From: Bacteroidota bacterium
Lineage (GTDB): Bacteria > Bacteroidota > Bacteroidia > Bacteroidales > Porphyromonadaceae
Reading direction: 5' to 3'
Length of the DNA stretch: 64,000 bases
Assembly: GCA_023395395.1 (NCBI GenBank)
Contig: JAEWZH010000014.1
Location: forward strand, 1 to 64,000
The position numbers were made by a program, and so were the translations under genes. Shown here in pieces: positions 62,680-64,000 of the stretch; positions within the stretch are counted from its first letter, which is position 1; every line of letters starts with the position of its first letter. The notes beneath the pieces were generated by a model. That model was given only the letters and a program-made list of their open reading frames with translations. It ran no database searches and had not been told where the DNA came from.

Positions 62680-63933
62680 ATGATATACATCGGAATACTT
62701 ATATGCATACTACTCTCTGGTTTCTTCAGCATGTCAGAGATTAGCTTTGTATCCGCCGATCGACTTCAAGTCGAACTGGACAAGAATAGAGGCAATGCAC
62801 TCTCGCGTATAGCAACTCATTTCTACAAGAATGGAGGTCGCTTTATCACCACAGCTCTTGTGGGCAATAATATTGTAAATGTCGTATACGGACTACTTGT
62901 AGCAATGTTGCTCGAAAAGCCTCTCAAAGCACTTCTCTACAGCGACTTTCTAGTTGTTCTTGTACAGACCATCGTTTCTACGGTCTTCGTCATCATATTT
63001 TCAGAGTACATTCCCAAGGCCATTGGACAGATTAAACCCAACTTCACAGTCCGACTGATCACATTTCCATTTTTTATTATCTACATCCTCCTCTATCCTA
63101 TTACTCTTCTAATCTCTTGGTTGAGCAAGCTGATTTTTAAGCTCTTTGGGGTCAGAAATGAGGATGATACTGTCCAACCTCTCACCAAGGTAGACCTGGA
63201 CTACTTCATCGAAAGCAACGTCACACAGGATAATAAATCGGAAGAGGCAAAAATACTTCAAAATGCACTCGAATTCTCCGACATTAAAGTCCGAGATTGC
63301 CTAGTCCCTCGAAATGAGATTGTCGCTGTGGATTACGATCTCCCAAGAGAAGAGCTGACAGAGCTATTCGATCGCACAGGTTTTTCCAAACTCCCTGTTT
63401 ACAAAGAGGATATTGACGATATCATCGGTTACATCCACAGCATCGAGATGTTTCGCCTCAATAGTCAAGATGACTGGAAAAGCCGAATCTTGCCTACCAT
63501 CTTTATCCCCGAATCCCTCCCCGCAGAAAATGCCCTAAAGCAACTCATGCAGAAGAAACGCAGTATAGCCATCGTAGTAGACGAACTAGGAGGCACGGCA
63601 GGGATGCTCACCCTTGAAGATATTGTAGAAGAAATCTTCGGAGACATTGAAGACGAACACGACACCAAACGTATAGCCATGCGCAAGGTGGGTGAAGATG
63701 AATACATCATCTCAGGGCGTGCAGAGGTCGATACACTCAACGAAGCGTTTGATCTCGAGATCCCAGAAGATGAGGAGTACCAGACCTTGGCAGGCTTTAT
63801 CCTCCATCACAGTCAAGAGATACCTGAAGCTGGCGAAGAATTTAACCTTCCACCCCATTTCCAAGTACAGGTGATGAGGGCAACAGGCAATAAGATAACA
63901 TTAGTAAGACTAAGGAAAATAGATCAGATATAG
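62680..63933 (+). CDS. CNNM/CorC-family membrane protein with CBS domains
   Basis: A 417-residue protein: DUF21/CNNM membrane domain with three to four helices (about 1-160), two CBS domains (about 190-320, with VRDCLVPRNEIVAVD and LTLEDIVEEIFGDIEDEHD), and the C-terminal CorC/HlyC transporter-associated domain (about 335-415). Often labelled hemolysin; members of the family handle Mg or Co export. It starts 5 bp after lptC and ends 1 bp before aspS. Confidence 0.92.
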   Translation: MIYIGILICILLSGFFSMSEISFVSADRLQVELDKNRGNALSRIATHFYKNGGRFITTALVGNNIVNVVYGLLVAMLLEKPLKALLYSDFLVVLVQTIVSTVFVIIFSEYIPKAIGQIKPNFTVRLITFPFFIIYILLYPITLLISWLSKLIFKLFGVRNEDDTVQPLTKVDLDYFIESNVTQDNKSEEAKILQNALEFSDIKVRDCLVPRNEIVAVDYDLPREELTELFDRTGFSKLPVYKEDIDDIIGYIHSIEMFRLNSQDDWKSRILPTIFIPESLPAENALKQLMQKKRSIAIVVDELGGTAGMLTLEDIVEEIFGDIEDEHDTKRIAMRKVGEDEYIISGRAEVDTLNEAFDLEIPEDEEYQTLAGFILHHSQEIPEAGEEFNLPPHFQVQVMRATGNKITLVRLRKIDQI

Positions 63934-63934
63934 T

Positions 63935-64000
63935 ATGTATAGGACAACGACTTGTGGCGCACTCCGTGCGTCCGACATTGGAGAAGTGGTAACCCTGGCT
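63935..64000 (+). CDS. aspS: Aspartyl-tRNA synthetase (start only)
   Basis: The first 22 codons (MYRTTTCGALRASDIGEVVTLA) before the window ends. This is the typical N-terminus of AspS, the anticodon-binding OB-fold that continues with the GWV motif outside the window. It follows the CNNM gene by 1 bp and is probably co-transcribed. Confidence 0.85.
   Translation, partial: MYRTTTCGALRASDIGEVVTLA

Overview
The window reads as chromosomal DNA of a Bacteroidales bacterium, most likely a Porphyromonas species. The evidence is the set of lineage-typical genes (tricorn-protease homologues, DUF4295 next to rpmB-rpmG, LptE behind a small sigma-54 activator, fused MsrAB, ATP-type PckA, TonB receptor with a carboxypeptidase-regulatory N-terminus), the scarcity of Shine-Dalgarno sequences, and many promoters of the Bacteroidetes type (TTG, about 20 nt, TAnnTTTG). 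The species cannot be settled from the sequence alone.

Layout. 0-11.3 kb: threonine dehydrogenase-like SDR, an Hcp gene with a divergent Crp/Fnr regulator, pckA, and a tightly overlapping four-gene minus-strand operon (iron alcohol dehydrogenase, M43-type metalloprotease lipoprotein, GH51-like lipoprotein that seems to lack its acid/base Glu, NamZ-type muramidase). 11.6-20 kb: a second SDR with a tricorn protease, tRNA-Lys, a sigma-54 activator/lptE/TPR/secG block, and rpmB-rpmG-DUF4295. 20-27.4 kb: ygiQ, degQ, DUF4126, msrAB and an ABC exporter. 27.5-30.4 kb: a long gene-poor stretch with a decayed mobile element in which the start of an integrase is joined out of frame to a Mob-like tail, plus one putative cargo lipoprotein. 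30.4-38.7 kb: a second tricorn paralogue, an ABC-2 transporter pair, dnaG and a SlyD-like isomerase. 39-48.3 kb: an AraC regulator with a duplicated SnoaL-like protein, a small His-rich membrane protein with a TonB receptor, and a large GH2 beta-galactosidase with a discoidin domain. 48.5-64 kb: rplY, DUF3109, pth, hslR, purH, the elongasome set mreB-mreC-mreD-mrdA-rodA, tRNA-Phe, an outer-membrane protein, a TPR protein, lptC, a CNNM/CorC protein and the start of aspS.

The most striking structure is not a gene. At least six intergenic places (about 1-153, 11354-11608, 27664-27821, 38864-39023, 48311-48467, 58514-58645) carry arrays of a palindromic unit with an exact 22-bp period. At several of them the array is bordered by copies of one terminal sequence of about 38 bp, and at 48.3 kb these copies form inverted repeats on both sides. 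I read this as a family of miniature inverted-repeat elements carrying a minisatellite, similar in architecture to the BrickBuilt MITEs known from P. gingivalis.
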